NCBI RefSeq assembly: GCF_001442805.1
Contig: NZ_CP011131.1
Location: forward strand, 1,736,001-1,800,000
Direction of reading: 5' to 3'
DNA length: 64,000 nt
Origin: Lysobacter gummosus
GTDB lineage: Bacteria > Pseudomonadota > Gammaproteobacteria > Xanthomonadales > Xanthomonadaceae
The position numbers and the translations under genes were made by a program. The notes below the pieces were generated by a model, which worked only from the letters and a program-made list of their open reading frames with translations, did no database searches and was not told the DNA's origin. This document shows positions 1 through 8,379 of this stretch, one piece after another (the first letter of the stretch is position 1; each line of letters opens with the position of its first letter).

Positions 1-109
1 GCAGCCGCGCGACTGGCGACAACCGACACATAGAAACAACTTCGCAACCCGATCGCGCATGCCCGCGGCGTTATGCTGTCGGCCCCCTCAGCCCACAACG
101 GATGCCCGC

Positions 110-565
110 ATGAGCGCCCGGCCGTTCCAGCTATTGCAACTCGACCACGTGGTGCTGCGCGTGCGCGACACCGCGGCGATGATCGCCTTCTATTGCGACG
201 TCCTGGGCTGCAGCGTCGAGCGGCGCCAGGACGCCATCGGCCTGGTGCAGTTGCGCGCCGGTTCCTCGCTGATCGACCTGGTCGATGTCGAAGGCAAGAT
301 CGGCCGCATGGGCGGAGCCGCGCCCGGCGAGCAGGCGCGCAACATGGATCATCTGTGCCTGCGCGCCGAACCTTTCGATCGCGACGCCATCGTCGAGCAT
401 TTGCAGGCCCACGGCGTGCGCATCGGCGACTTCGGCTCGCGCTACGGCGCCGAGGGCGAAGGCCCGTCGCAGTATTTGTTCGATCCGGAAGGCAATCTGG
501 TCGAACTCAAGGGGCCGCCGGACCAGGTGCCGATCGACACCCACGCCCCCAACGCAGCGACCTGA
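110..565 (+). CDS. VOC/glyoxalase-family protein
   Basis: A 151-residue single-domain vicinal-oxygen-chelate protein. The N-terminus has the usual first strand with a metal-ligand His (LDHVVLRV, H13), then the FYCDVLGC turn. A second HLCLRA strand and a C-terminal GNLVELKGP strand carry the expected ligand Glu. Family members are lyases, dioxygenases or resistance proteins, and the substrate cannot be read here. The start at 110 puts the VOC strand near the N-terminus; an in-frame ATG at 59 would add 17 residues with no family match. The stop overlaps the next start (ATGA), so it is probably co-translated with the exporter, which hints at a drug or toxic-metabolite role (inference). Confidence 0.85.
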   Translation: MSARPFQLLQLDHVVLRVRDTAAMIAFYCDVLGCSVERRQDAIGLVQLRAGSSLIDLVDVEGKIGRMGGAAPGEQARNMDHLCLRAEPFDRDAIVEHLQAHGVRIGDFGSRYGAEGEGPSQYLFDPEGNLVELKGPPDQVPIDTHAPNAAT

Positions 566-1827
566 TGAGCCCCGACGCCGGAACCTCCGTAAAAGCCCCG
601 TCGCTGCGCCGGCTGACCTTGTTGCTCGGCGGCCTGGCCATGTTCGGGCCGTTCTCGATCGACACCATCTTCCCGGCGTTCGCGGTAATGGGCACCGAGT
701 TGAACGCCGACAAGCTGCAGATGCAGCAGACCATCAGCGTCTATCTGGCCGCGTATGCGCTGATGAGCATCGTGCACGGGCCGCTGTCGGATGCGATCGG
801 GCGGCGCAAGGTGATCATCGGCGGATTGACGGTGTTCACCCTGGCGTCGGCGGCTTGCGCCTTGTCCACGGATCTGCCTACTTTGCTTTTTTGTCGCGCG
901 ATCCAGGGGCTTTCGGCGGGTGTCGGCCTGATCGTCGGCCGCGCGGTGATCCGCGACCTGCTGCACGGCGACGATGCGCAACGGTTGATGAGCCAGGTGA
1001 TGATGGTGTTCGGCATCGCTCCGGCGATCGCGCCGATCATCGGCGAATGGATTCTGGGCCGGGCGCATTGGCCGGCGATCTTCTGGTTCCTGGTCGCCTT
1101 CTCGGTGCTGCTGCTGGCCTCGGTGATCTTTCTTCTGCCGGAAACCCATCCGCCGCAGGCGCGGCTGGCGCTCAAGCCCAAGCGTCTGTTGCGCGACTAT
1201 GTCGCGATCTTCCTCAATCCGCGGTTCCAGCGCCTGACCGCGGTCGGCGCCTTCAATTTCGGCGCATTGTTCCTGTACATCGCCTCGGCGCCGGCGTTCG
1301 TATACGACCTGCTCAAGGTGGAGTCGCTGGCGTGGTTCTTCGTGCCGACCATCGGCGGCATGGTGCTGGGCTCGTTCGTATCCGGGCGCGCGGCCGGCAA
1401 GATCAGCGGCGACCGCCTGGTCAACTTCGGCTTCGGTTTCTGCGCGCTCGCGCTGGCGATCAACCTGGGCTACAACCTGTGGACCGATACGCCGCAGGTG
1501 CCGTGGGCGGTGATCCCGATGTGCATCGGCGCGTTCGGCATCGCCCTGGTGTTCCCGATCGTGACTCTGTCGATCCTGGACATGTACCCGCACCAGCGTG
1601 GCTCGGCCTCGTCGCTGCAGGCCTTCGCCGGGTTGGTGGTCAATGCGCTGATGGCCGGGGCGATCTCGCCTTTGCTCAGCGACAGCGTGTTGCATCTGGC
1701 GATCGCCGCTTCGGTGTTGACCGCGGTGGCCTGGGGATTCTGGCGTCGGGAGGCTTGGGTGTCCAAGGCGGCCTGCGCGCGTATTCCGGAGGATGCGGTG
1801 GTGGTGGAGCCGCAGGATTCGATTTAA
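565..1827 (+). CDS. MFS multidrug exporter, Bcr/CflA type
   Basis: A 420-residue, 12-helix major facilitator. Helix 1 carries GPFSIDTIFPAF, and the loop between helices 2 and 3 carries the motif-A form GPLSDAIGRRK; both are typical of the Bcr/CflA drug:H+ antiporter subfamily. The protein would sit in the inner membrane and export small molecules. The ATG at 565 overlaps the TGA of the VOC gene by one base of each codon, which fixes this start. The same frame is open further upstream, but there it only shadows the VOC gene. The substrate is unknown. Confidence 0.88.
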   Translation: MSPDAGTSVKAPSLRRLTLLLGGLAMFGPFSIDTIFPAFAVMGTELNADKLQMQQTISVYLAAYALMSIVHGPLSDAIGRRKVIIGGLTVFTLASAACALSTDLPTLLFCRAIQGLSAGVGLIVGRAVIRDLLHGDDAQRLMSQVMMVFGIAPAIAPIIGEWILGRAHWPAIFWFLVAFSVLLLASVIFLLPETHPPQARLALKPKRLLRDYVAIFLNPRFQRLTAVGAFNFGALFLYIASAPAFVYDLLKVESLAWFFVPTIGGMVLGSFVSGRAAGKISGDRLVNFGFGFCALALAINLGYNLWTDTPQVPWAVIPMCIGAFGIALVFPIVTLSILDMYPHQRGSASSLQAFAGLVVNALMAGAISPLLSDSVLHLAIAASVLTAVAWGFWRREAWVSKAACARIPEDAVVVEPQDSI

Positions 1828-1882
1828 GAGGTTGTCTGATGTGGCGCGAGGAAATTCGCCCCACTGCAGGCGAAGAAATTTG

Positions 1883-2040
1883 CCTCCTTTGAAAAAGGGG
1901 GCGGCGCGCTGCGTCGTACGAAGTGCGAGGTGGATCGGCCGCGCGGGGGATTTGCTATTTGCTTTTTGCTTTGCGCTGGGAGCGAAGGAAGAGCAAAAGC
2001 GAATCCCCCCCTAACCCCCCTTTTTCAAAGGGGGGAACAG
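1883..2040. repeat. Palindromic interspersed repeat, family C, copy 1
   Basis: Ends are cctcctttgaaaaaggggg on the left and ccccctttttcaaagggggg on the right, an inverted repeat around a spacer that holds gggggatttgctatttgc and gcaaaagcgaatcccccc. The same design occurs at 21241-21350 and 49416-49553. It fills most of the gap between the exporter and the phospholipase, so it is intergenic and could act as a bidirectional hairpin. There is no coding capacity, which makes it a REP/MITE-like element. Confidence 0.85.
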
Positions 2041-2069
2041 CTTGGGGGGGGGCGACGGGGTGGGGAGGA

Positions 2070-4172
2070 TCAGATCAATCCCGGATCGGTGATGCCATGC
2101 TCACCGGTCTCCAAGCGCCCCGCTACCCGGCGGTAATACTCTGGATCGTTCGCATCGGTCAGCACGAAGTCGTACCACTGCTGGCTTTCGTCCAGCTTGA
2201 TCGCGCGATAACGCAACGCGCCGGCACCCAGCCGCTCCAGGCGCGATTCGTACAAGCCGTACTGATCCGTAATATCCAGCCGCAGCGGCTTGCGATGCGG
2301 GTTGCGCAACGCCAGGATCAGCTTGCGACGGCGCAGGCGCAGGTCGGGCACGGTAGTCACGCTCGGGTTGACGCCATGCAATGAGCCGCGGAATTCGCGG
2401 TAGAAACCGTTCGGCGCGAACACCTTCAAAGCGTAGGCGCGGGCGCCGTGGGTCTTGAGCGACCACTCGCCGTGCAGCGACTTGCCCGGCTCGACCGTGT
2501 AGCGGCGCGGGATCGCATTGGGATCGAGCAAGTCGTAAACATGGAACACCACCGCGACCCGGCCGCTGTTGGCGAAGCTCAGGCGCAGGCGGCGGTTGTC
2601 GCGGTCCACGCGCTCGCCGACGTGCAAGTCGTACGGCAATGCGCGCGAAGGCTTGATTCCGCGCTCCTGCTGCGGCGCGCCGGATACCGCCGGCGGCTTC
2701 GGCGCGGGCAGGCGGCTTTGTTCGGCGACGATGCGATCGGCGTCGCTGGTGTCGGGCAGGCTCGGGATCGGTTCGTGATTGGGATCGAAGAAGTTGAACG
2801 CGGTGGTGAGATCGCCGCAGACCGCGCGGCGCCACGCGCTGATGTTCGGCTCGACCACGCCGAAGCGTTTTTCCAGGAAGCGGATCACCGAGGTGTGATC
2901 GAACACCTGCGAGTTGATCCAGCCGCCGCGGCTCCACGGCGAGATCACGTACATCGGCACGCGCGGGCCCAGGCCGTAGGGACGGTTGTAGTAGATCGCC
3001 GGATCGCTGGAGGTGCCGTGCGAAGGGCCGCTGCGCGCGGTGTGATGTTCGCCGCGCAGATCGACCGTGGAGCCGCCGATCTGCGCATTGTTCGCGTCCA
3101 GCGACGGCGGCGCCGGCGGCGGCATGTGGTCGAAGAAGCCGTCGTTCTCGTCGAAGTTGACGATCAGCACCGTGCTCGCCCAAACGTCCGGATCGGCGGT
3201 GAGCGCATCGAGCACGCGCGCGGTGTAGTCCGCGCCCCAGATCGGCGCCGACGGGCCGGGATGCTCGGAGTACTTGGCCGGCGCGACCAGCCACGACACC
3301 TGCGGCAACTGGCCGCTGCGCACGTCCGCGGCCAAATCTTCCAGGGTCCAGGTTTTCAGGGCTTTCTCCGCCAAACCCGAACCCGGCAGCGCGGCGCGGA
3401 ACTGGCGGAAACCTTCCAGCGGGTTGTCGGAAAAGTTGTCGTCCATGTCCTGATACAGCTTCCAGCTCACGCCCGCCTGTTCCAGGCGCTCGGGATAGGT
3501 GGTCCAGAAATAGCCTTCGCTGGCCGGGCCGGAATCGTCGAAGGTGTTGACGATGGCGGGGCCGCCGCGATCGGCGGCCGGGTTGTTGGTGCCGGTCCAC
3601 AGGAACAGGCGATTGGGATTGGTGCCGGTCTGCTGCGAGCAGTGGTAGGCGTCGCACAGGGTGAAGGCGTTGGCGAGCGCGTACTGGAACGGGATGTCGG
3701 CTTGTTGATAGTGGCCGAGCGAGCGTTCGGTCTTGGCCGGCAGCCATTTGTCCATCAGGCCGTTGTTCCAGGCCGCCTGCGCGTCGGGCCAGGTGTGCGG
3801 GGTGCCGCCGATGCGCTGCGCGCTCGTGGTCTTGGTGTCGATGTGATACGGCTGGATTTCGCGGCCTTGCGCGGTGGCCTGCTGCCACACCGGCTTGCCG
3901 CTGGGCAGCGGAATCGGGAAGCGATCGCCGAAGCCGCGCACGCCGCGCATCGCGCCGAAGTAATGATCGAACGAGCGGTTCTCCTGCATCAGGATCACCA
4001 CGTGCTTGACGTCGCGGATGGTGCCGGTGACGCGCGCGGCGGGGATCGCGAGCGCTTTCTGGATGGCGGGCGGGAACAGGTTCAGGGCCACGCCGGCGGC
4101 GGTGGCGCCGGCGGCGCCGCGCAGGAAATCGCGGCGCTGGGTGTCGCGCGGGGAGTCGGGCTGGTCGGTCAT
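2070..4172 (-). CDS. Phosphocholine-specific phospholipase C, Tat-exported
   Basis: A 700-residue member of the acid-phosphatase/PLC superfamily (PF04185 type). A twin-arginine signal lies at the N-terminus (QRRDFLRGA, residues 12-20), followed by a hydrophobic stretch ending ALA. The catalytic start motif MQENRSFDHYFG lies near residues 62-73. The C-terminal 250 residues look like the two beta-rich DUF756 domains found in bacterial PlcC/PlcH-type enzymes. It would hydrolyse phosphatidylcholine or sphingomyelin outside the cytoplasm, releasing phosphocholine. The start at 4172 places RR at residues 13-14; the longer frame to 4244 adds 24 residues ahead of the signal and is unlikely. It is the last gene of a leftward group with a permease and a Rieske oxygenase. 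Confidence 0.9.
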   Translation of the reverse strand: MTDQPDSPRDTQRRDFLRGAAGATAAGVALNLFPPAIQKALAIPAARVTGTIRDVKHVVILMQENRSFDHYFGAMRGVRGFGDRFPIPLPSGKPVWQQATAQGREIQPYHIDTKTTSAQRIGGTPHTWPDAQAAWNNGLMDKWLPAKTERSLGHYQQADIPFQYALANAFTLCDAYHCSQQTGTNPNRLFLWTGTNNPAADRGGPAIVNTFDDSGPASEGYFWTTYPERLEQAGVSWKLYQDMDDNFSDNPLEGFRQFRAALPGSGLAEKALKTWTLEDLAADVRSGQLPQVSWLVAPAKYSEHPGPSAPIWGADYTARVLDALTADPDVWASTVLIVNFDENDGFFDHMPPPAPPSLDANNAQIGGSTVDLRGEHHTARSGPSHGTSSDPAIYYNRPYGLGPRVPMYVISPWSRGGWINSQVFDHTSVIRFLEKRFGVVEPNISAWRRAVCGDLTTAFNFFDPNHEPIPSLPDTSDADRIVAEQSRLPAPKPPAVSGAPQQERGIKPSRALPYDLHVGERVDRDNRRLRLSFANSGRVAVVFHVYDLLDPNAIPRRYTVEPGKSLHGEWSLKTHGARAYALKVFAPNGFYREFRGSLHGVNPSVTTVPDLRLRRRKLILALRNPHRKPLRLDITDQYGLYESRLERLGAGALRYRAIKLDESQQWYDFVLTDANDPEYYRRVAGRLETGEHGITDPGLI

Positions 4173-4283
4173 AAATATCCGGGCAAAAGCGGCTGGGGGA
4201 GCGGCGGGCGACCGCTGCCGCAGCGTGCTGCGCGCAGATGGCATCGCGGTTACCGCTTGTAGACCCGTGCGCGGACTTGTGCG

Positions 4284-5627
4284 CTAGCTCGCGGAACCCT
4301 GCGATCTTTGTCGCAAGCGCAGCAGCAGATGAACAGGCAAACCCGCCGCGACCAGCAGCGCGCCCCACAGCAAAGCCTCCGCGCCGATGCCGGCCAGCGC
4401 GTAGACGCTGAATGCCAGCGCGAAGGCGGCGACGATGCGGCTGCGGCCTTCGCCGCGCCACAGCCAGGCCGCGCTGCCGGCGACATAAGGCAACAAGGTC
4501 GCCGCGGTCGACAGCAGGATCGAGAACACGAACACCTGCACCAGCGAGCGGCTGAAATTCGCCAGCACCAGGATCGAGGCCAGCGCGCTGCCGATCAACA
4601 CGCCCAGCCACGGCGTGCCGCGACGGTCGACGCGGGCGAAGAACGCCGGGAACACCCGGTCGCGCGCGGCCGCCAGCGGTAACTGCCCCGACAGCAGTGT
4701 CCAGCCGTTGAGCGCGCCCAGGCACGACACCGCCGACACCGCCGCCAACGCCAGGCCCGCGCCCGGTCCCCATAACATGCTGGCCGCGTCGGCCATCGGC
4801 GATTGCGATTGCTTGAGGCTGTCGGCCGGCAACAGACCGACCACCACGCTGCAGGCCAGCACGGTGGCGATGCCGGCCAGCAAGGTTCCGAACACGGTCG
4901 CGCGCGGCACGTTGCGTTCGGGATCGCGGATCGAACCGGCCGGCACCGTGGCCGCTTCCAGGCCCAGCAGGGCCCATAGCGTCAAGGCCGCGGTCGCGTG
5001 CGCGGCCTGCGGCAGCGATTGCCCGCTGGGATTGAACGGGCGGAACGCGTGCGCGCCGTCCAGCCACCACAGCGCGACCGCGCCGAACAACAGCAACGGC
5101 AGCAGCTTCAAGGCGGTGGTGACGATCTGCACGCGGCCGGCTTCGCGCACGCCGAGCAGATTGATCGCGGTGCACAGCCACAACGCGGCCAGCGCGCACG
5201 CGGCCGCGCGCGCCGGCGTCGCGGTCAGCGCCGGCACCAGCGCGCCGATGCTGCCGGCGAAGGCGACCGCGATGGCGGCGTTGGCGCACCACAGCGAAAT
5301 CCAGTAACTCCAGGCGATGACGAATCCGACCGTGTCGCCGAAGGCGCGATGCGCGTAGGTGTAGGGGCCGCCGCTCTGCGGCCAGCGCATGGCCATGCGG
5401 GCGAAGGTGAAGGCCAGCAGCAGCGCGCCGCACAAGGTGATGGCCCAGCCGACCAGACTGGCGCCGCCGTAGGGCGCCAAGGCCGCGGGCAGCAGGAACA
5501 CGCCGCTGCCGATCATGTTGCCGACCACCAGCGCGATCGCCGCCCACAGTCCCAGGGGGCGGCGCTGCACGGCATCGGACAAAGGATTTTCCACCGGCGA
5601 CGGTTCTGCCGAGCCGCCGGCGCTCAT
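4284..5627 (-). CDS. APC-family amino acid/amine permease
   Basis: A 447-residue, roughly 12-helix inner-membrane transporter. Helix 1 carries the APC signature VGNMIGSGVFLLPA, with the unwound GSG where amine or amino-acid substrates bind. The SGGPYTYAHRAFG stretch follows, as in AdiC/PotE/YjeH-like carriers. The start codon lies 4 nt after the stop of the upstream Rieske gene, so the two are co-transcribed. The substrate is not readable; with an oxygenase above and a phospholipase C below, a quaternary amine or amino acid is a reasonable guess. Confidence 0.88.
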   Translation of the reverse strand: MSAGGSAEPSPVENPLSDAVQRRPLGLWAAIALVVGNMIGSGVFLLPAALAPYGGASLVGWAITLCGALLLAFTFARMAMRWPQSGGPYTYAHRAFGDTVGFVIAWSYWISLWCANAAIAVAFAGSIGALVPALTATPARAAACALAALWLCTAINLLGVREAGRVQIVTTALKLLPLLLFGAVALWWLDGAHAFRPFNPSGQSLPQAAHATAALTLWALLGLEAATVPAGSIRDPERNVPRATVFGTLLAGIATVLACSVVVGLLPADSLKQSQSPMADAASMLWGPGAGLALAAVSAVSCLGALNGWTLLSGQLPLAAARDRVFPAFFARVDRRGTPWLGVLIGSALASILVLANFSRSLVQVFVFSILLSTAATLLPYVAGSAAWLWRGEGRSRIVAAFALAFSVYALAGIGAEALLWGALLVAAGLPVHLLLRLRQRSQGSAS

Positions 5628-5631
5628 CGTT

Positions 5632-6756
5632 TCAGCCTTGTCCCGGAACGCACGCGGCGCGATAGGCCTCGCGCAACAGTTCCTGGAAATGATGCACGGC
5701 GTTTTCGCGCAACGGGTTCAAGCGTCCGGCCACGTACGAGCCCGAGCTCAAGCCGCGCTGCACGTCTTCGCAGATGGTCAGGTCTTCCAGCTGCACTTCG
5801 TCGCTGAAGGCCAGATCGGCTTCGCGGCGCGCGCGCGCCTCGCCGGAATCGTCCGCGGTGTAGTAGAAATCGAACTCGACCCGGCACCGGTCCACGCCGA
5901 CCGGCACGATGCGATTGGTCTGCAATCGCCCGGGCAGGATGTTGAGCATGGTGTTGGGCCACATCCAGTAGTACAGCGCGTCGCCGCTGCCGTACAGGCT
6001 GTCGCCGCTTTCCAGCGGGCTCCACTGGTAGGAATACCAGCGCGCGGTTTGCGTGACGTAGCTGCGGTAGTCCAGCAGCCGGTTGAGGCCGGGATGGATA
6101 TGCGGGACGTGATAACCCTCCAGGTAGTTATCGACGTAGACCTTCCAGTTGCAGGCGACGTCGTAACCGACCCGGTGGTGATGGCCGTAATCGGCCAGAC
6201 CGCGCGCATCGCCGATGCGCTGCGCAATGCCTTCCACGAATTCGTCGAAGTTCAGGGTGGCGGCCGCGGAGGCGGCGAACACCAGCCCCTGCCATACCCG
6301 CACCTGTAACTGCGGCAGACGCACCTGGCTGGGATCGAAGTCGGGCGCGTGATTCATTTCCGGCGCCGAGCGCAGCACTCCGTCCAGGCCGTAGGTCCAG
6401 CCGTGATAGCGGCAGCGCAGCGAACGCGCGGCCAGGCCGTCGCAGCTGGCGATCGGGCCGGCGCGATGGCGGCAGACGTTGTGGAAGACCCGGATCTCGC
6501 CATCGCCGCCGCGCACCGCGATCACCGGCAGGCCGGCGAAATCGGCGACGACGTGGTCGCCGGCCTCGCGCAGCTGGCACAGGTGGGCGATCAGCTGCCA
6601 GCCGCGATCGAACACCGCCTCGCGGTCGAGCGCGGCCATGCCGGCGGCGACGTAGTAGCGCGCGGGCAGGGCGGTAGCGTGGCTCAGCGGCTGCGGCGCG
6701 AGATCCGGCTGTGCGGGCGTGATGGCGGCGATGACGTTGGCGGCGGGCTCGGTCAT
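5632..6756 (-). CDS. Rieske [2Fe-2S] ring-hydroxylating-type monooxygenase, alpha subunit
   Basis: A 374-residue oxygenase subunit. The Rieske cluster ligands are C95-x-H97 and C115-x2-H118 (NVCRHRAGP, LRCRYHGWTYG). The non-haem iron site follows as NWKVYVDNYLEGYH (D209, H216, H221). The arrangement fits choline/carnitine monooxygenase-like members rather than large aromatic dioxygenases, and no beta subunit or reductase is adjacent. It would need a separate electron-transfer partner. The start at 6756 gives normal family spacing before the Rieske domain; the frame is open upstream but has no family-like sequence. It is the first gene of the leftward group with the permease and the phospholipase C. 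Confidence 0.86.
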   Translation of the reverse strand: MTEPAANVIAAITPAQPDLAPQPLSHATALPARYYVAAGMAALDREAVFDRGWQLIAHLCQLREAGDHVVADFAGLPVIAVRGGDGEIRVFHNVCRHRAGPIASCDGLAARSLRCRYHGWTYGLDGVLRSAPEMNHAPDFDPSQVRLPQLQVRVWQGLVFAASAAATLNFDEFVEGIAQRIGDARGLADYGHHHRVGYDVACNWKVYVDNYLEGYHVPHIHPGLNRLLDYRSYVTQTARWYSYQWSPLESGDSLYGSGDALYYWMWPNTMLNILPGRLQTNRIVPVGVDRCRVEFDFYYTADDSGEARARREADLAFSDEVQLEDLTICEDVQRGLSSGSYVAGRLNPLRENAVHHFQELLREAYRAACVPGQG

Positions 6757-6896
6757 GGCCGCAGTATCCGCCGCGCGGGCGCGGCGCGCAAAGCATGGGG
6801 CGGCGATGCGAGCGCGGTCTGAGCGCCACCGCGACCCGCGCACCCATGGCCCGGTCGTGGCTATACTCCGGCGCATATCCAACGCAAGGGAATGCC

Positions 6897-7580
6897 ATGA
6901 ATCAGCCCGTCATCCCCGATGTCGCCCTGGTGGACAACACCGAACAGCGCACCCCGCTGGTCCTGGTGCTGGACTGCTCCGGCAGCATGATGGGGCCGCC
7001 GATCCAGCAGTTGAACGAAGGCCTCAAGCTGTTGGAGACCGAACTCAAGGGCGATGTGATCGCGGCCAAGCGCGTGCGCGTGCTGGTCGTGCGCTACGGC
7101 GGTTTCGACCATGCCGAAGTGGTCGGCGACTGGTGCGACGCGATGGATTTCAGCGCGCCCAACCTCGAAGCCGACGGCACCACCCCGACCGGGCGCGCGA
7201 TCGATCTGGCCCTGGTCGAGGTCGAGAACGAAAAACAGCGCTTCAAGGCCGCCGGCATCGCCTACACGCGGCCGTGGCTGTTCCTGATGTCCGACGGCAC
7301 GCCGACCGATGCCTGGGAAGCGGCGGCCAAGCGCGCCTGCGACGCGGAGCGCGCCAACAAAGTGGCGATCTTCCCGATCGCGGTCGGCGAAGGCGCCGAC
7401 GACGCGATCATGAGCCAGTTCAGCAGCAAGGGGCCGGGCGGCGTCAAGCGCCTGCACGGTCTGCAGTTCCGCGAGCTGTTCCTGTGGCTCAGCGCGAGCA
7501 TGCAGGTGGTGTCGCAATCGCGTCCCGGCGGCCAGGCGCAGCTGCCGTCGACCGACACCTGGTCGGCGGTACCGACCTGA
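6897..7580 (+). CDS. vWA-domain protein, YegL/TerY-like
   Basis: A 227-residue von Willebrand A domain with a complete MIDAS metal site: DCSGS (D26, S28, S30), a Thr in DGTTPTGRAI and an Asp in LMSDGTPTD. It is cytoplasmic, with no signal peptide. In TerY-P triads and in the E. coli yegL cluster such proteins pair with a PP2C phosphatase and a kinase, and the next two genes here are exactly those, in the same order. The start is set by an AAGGG ribosome site 6 nt before the ATG. It probably scaffolds or senses in the phosphorylation circuit. Confidence 0.88.
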   Translation: MNQPVIPDVALVDNTEQRTPLVLVLDCSGSMMGPPIQQLNEGLKLLETELKGDVIAAKRVRVLVVRYGGFDHAEVVGDWCDAMDFSAPNLEADGTTPTGRAIDLALVEVENEKQRFKAAGIAYTRPWLFLMSDGTPTDAWEAAAKRACDAERANKVAIFPIAVGEGADDAIMSQFSSKGPGGVKRLHGLQFRELFLWLSASMQVVSQSRPGGQAQLPSTDTWSAVPT

Positions 7581-7597
7581 GCGGCGGGGTCGCAGGC

Positions 7598-8371
7598 ATG
7601 AGCTGGCGAATTTACGCCGCATCGGCGACCGGAACCTCCCACATCGACAAAGGCATTCCCTGCCAGGACGCGTTCGCGTTCCATGCGGCCGGCGATGTGC
7701 TGGTCGCGGTGGTCTGCGACGGCGCCGGCTCGGCGCCGCGCAGCGATGAAGGTTCGCGTCTGCTTGCCGACACCGTCGCGCGCGCATTGGGCGATCGCTG
7801 CGAGCGCGAACCCGAGTGCCTGGGCGGCGACGCCGAGGCCTGGTTCGCCATCGCCGCCGATGCGGTGACGCTCGCGCGCGATGCGCTGAGCCAGACCGCG
7901 CAGGCCGCGCAGGCGCCGCTGTCGAGCTATGCCGCGACCTTGGTCGGCTATGCCGGCGACGGCCGACGCGGCTGGTTCTTCCATATCGGCGACGGCATCG
8001 CCGTGGCCGAGCCGGCGACGCCGGACGACGGCGAAGACAGCGCCGCGGCGTGGGTGTCGCTGCCGTCCAACGGCGAGTACGCGAACGAAACCTACTTCGT
8101 CACCGGCGACTCCTGGCGCGAGCATCTGCGCGTGTCGCCGGTGCCGGCGCCGATCGCGCATCTGGCGCTGATGTCCGACGGCGCGATGCCGTTCGCGATG
8201 CAGAAGAACAACGCCGGCCTGTTCAAGCCGTTCTTCGAACCGGTCGCGCGCTATCTGGCGTCGGTGGACGAAGACCAGGGCAGCCGCGCGCTGCTGGCCA
8301 CGCTCGAGGACCCGCGCACGCACGGCATCACCTCCGACGACAAGACCCTGCTGATCGCATTGCGGAGCTGA
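7598..8371 (+). CDS. PP2C-type protein phosphatase, PphC (YegK)-like
   Basis: A 257-residue metal-dependent Ser/Thr phosphatase. Family aspartates are visible in order: CQDAFAF near the N-terminus, VVCDGAGSA (metal-binding DG), LMSDGA and TSDDKTLL near the C-terminus. The early HIDKG matches the usual first-strand region of PP2C. It follows the vWA gene by 17 nt and precedes the kinase by 8 nt, so all three form one transcript. It is likely to reverse phosphorylation by the neighbouring kinase, as proposed for E. coli PphC/YegI. Confidence 0.88.
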   Translation: MSWRIYAASATGTSHIDKGIPCQDAFAFHAAGDVLVAVVCDGAGSAPRSDEGSRLLADTVARALGDRCEREPECLGGDAEAWFAIAADAVTLARDALSQTAQAAQAPLSSYAATLVGYAGDGRRGWFFHIGDGIAVAEPATPDDGEDSAAAWVSLPSNGEYANETYFVTGDSWREHLRVSPVPAPIAHLALMSDGAMPFAMQKNNAGLFKPFFEPVARYLASVDEDQGSRALLATLEDPRTHGITSDDKTLLIALRS

Positions 8372-8379
8372 GCGCGGCG

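Noticed and set aside
2101..5547. Very long open frame on the minus strand across the phospholipase and permease
   Set aside because: It is arginine-rich with no domain pattern and overlaps two well-supported genes in another frame; a high-GC shadow.
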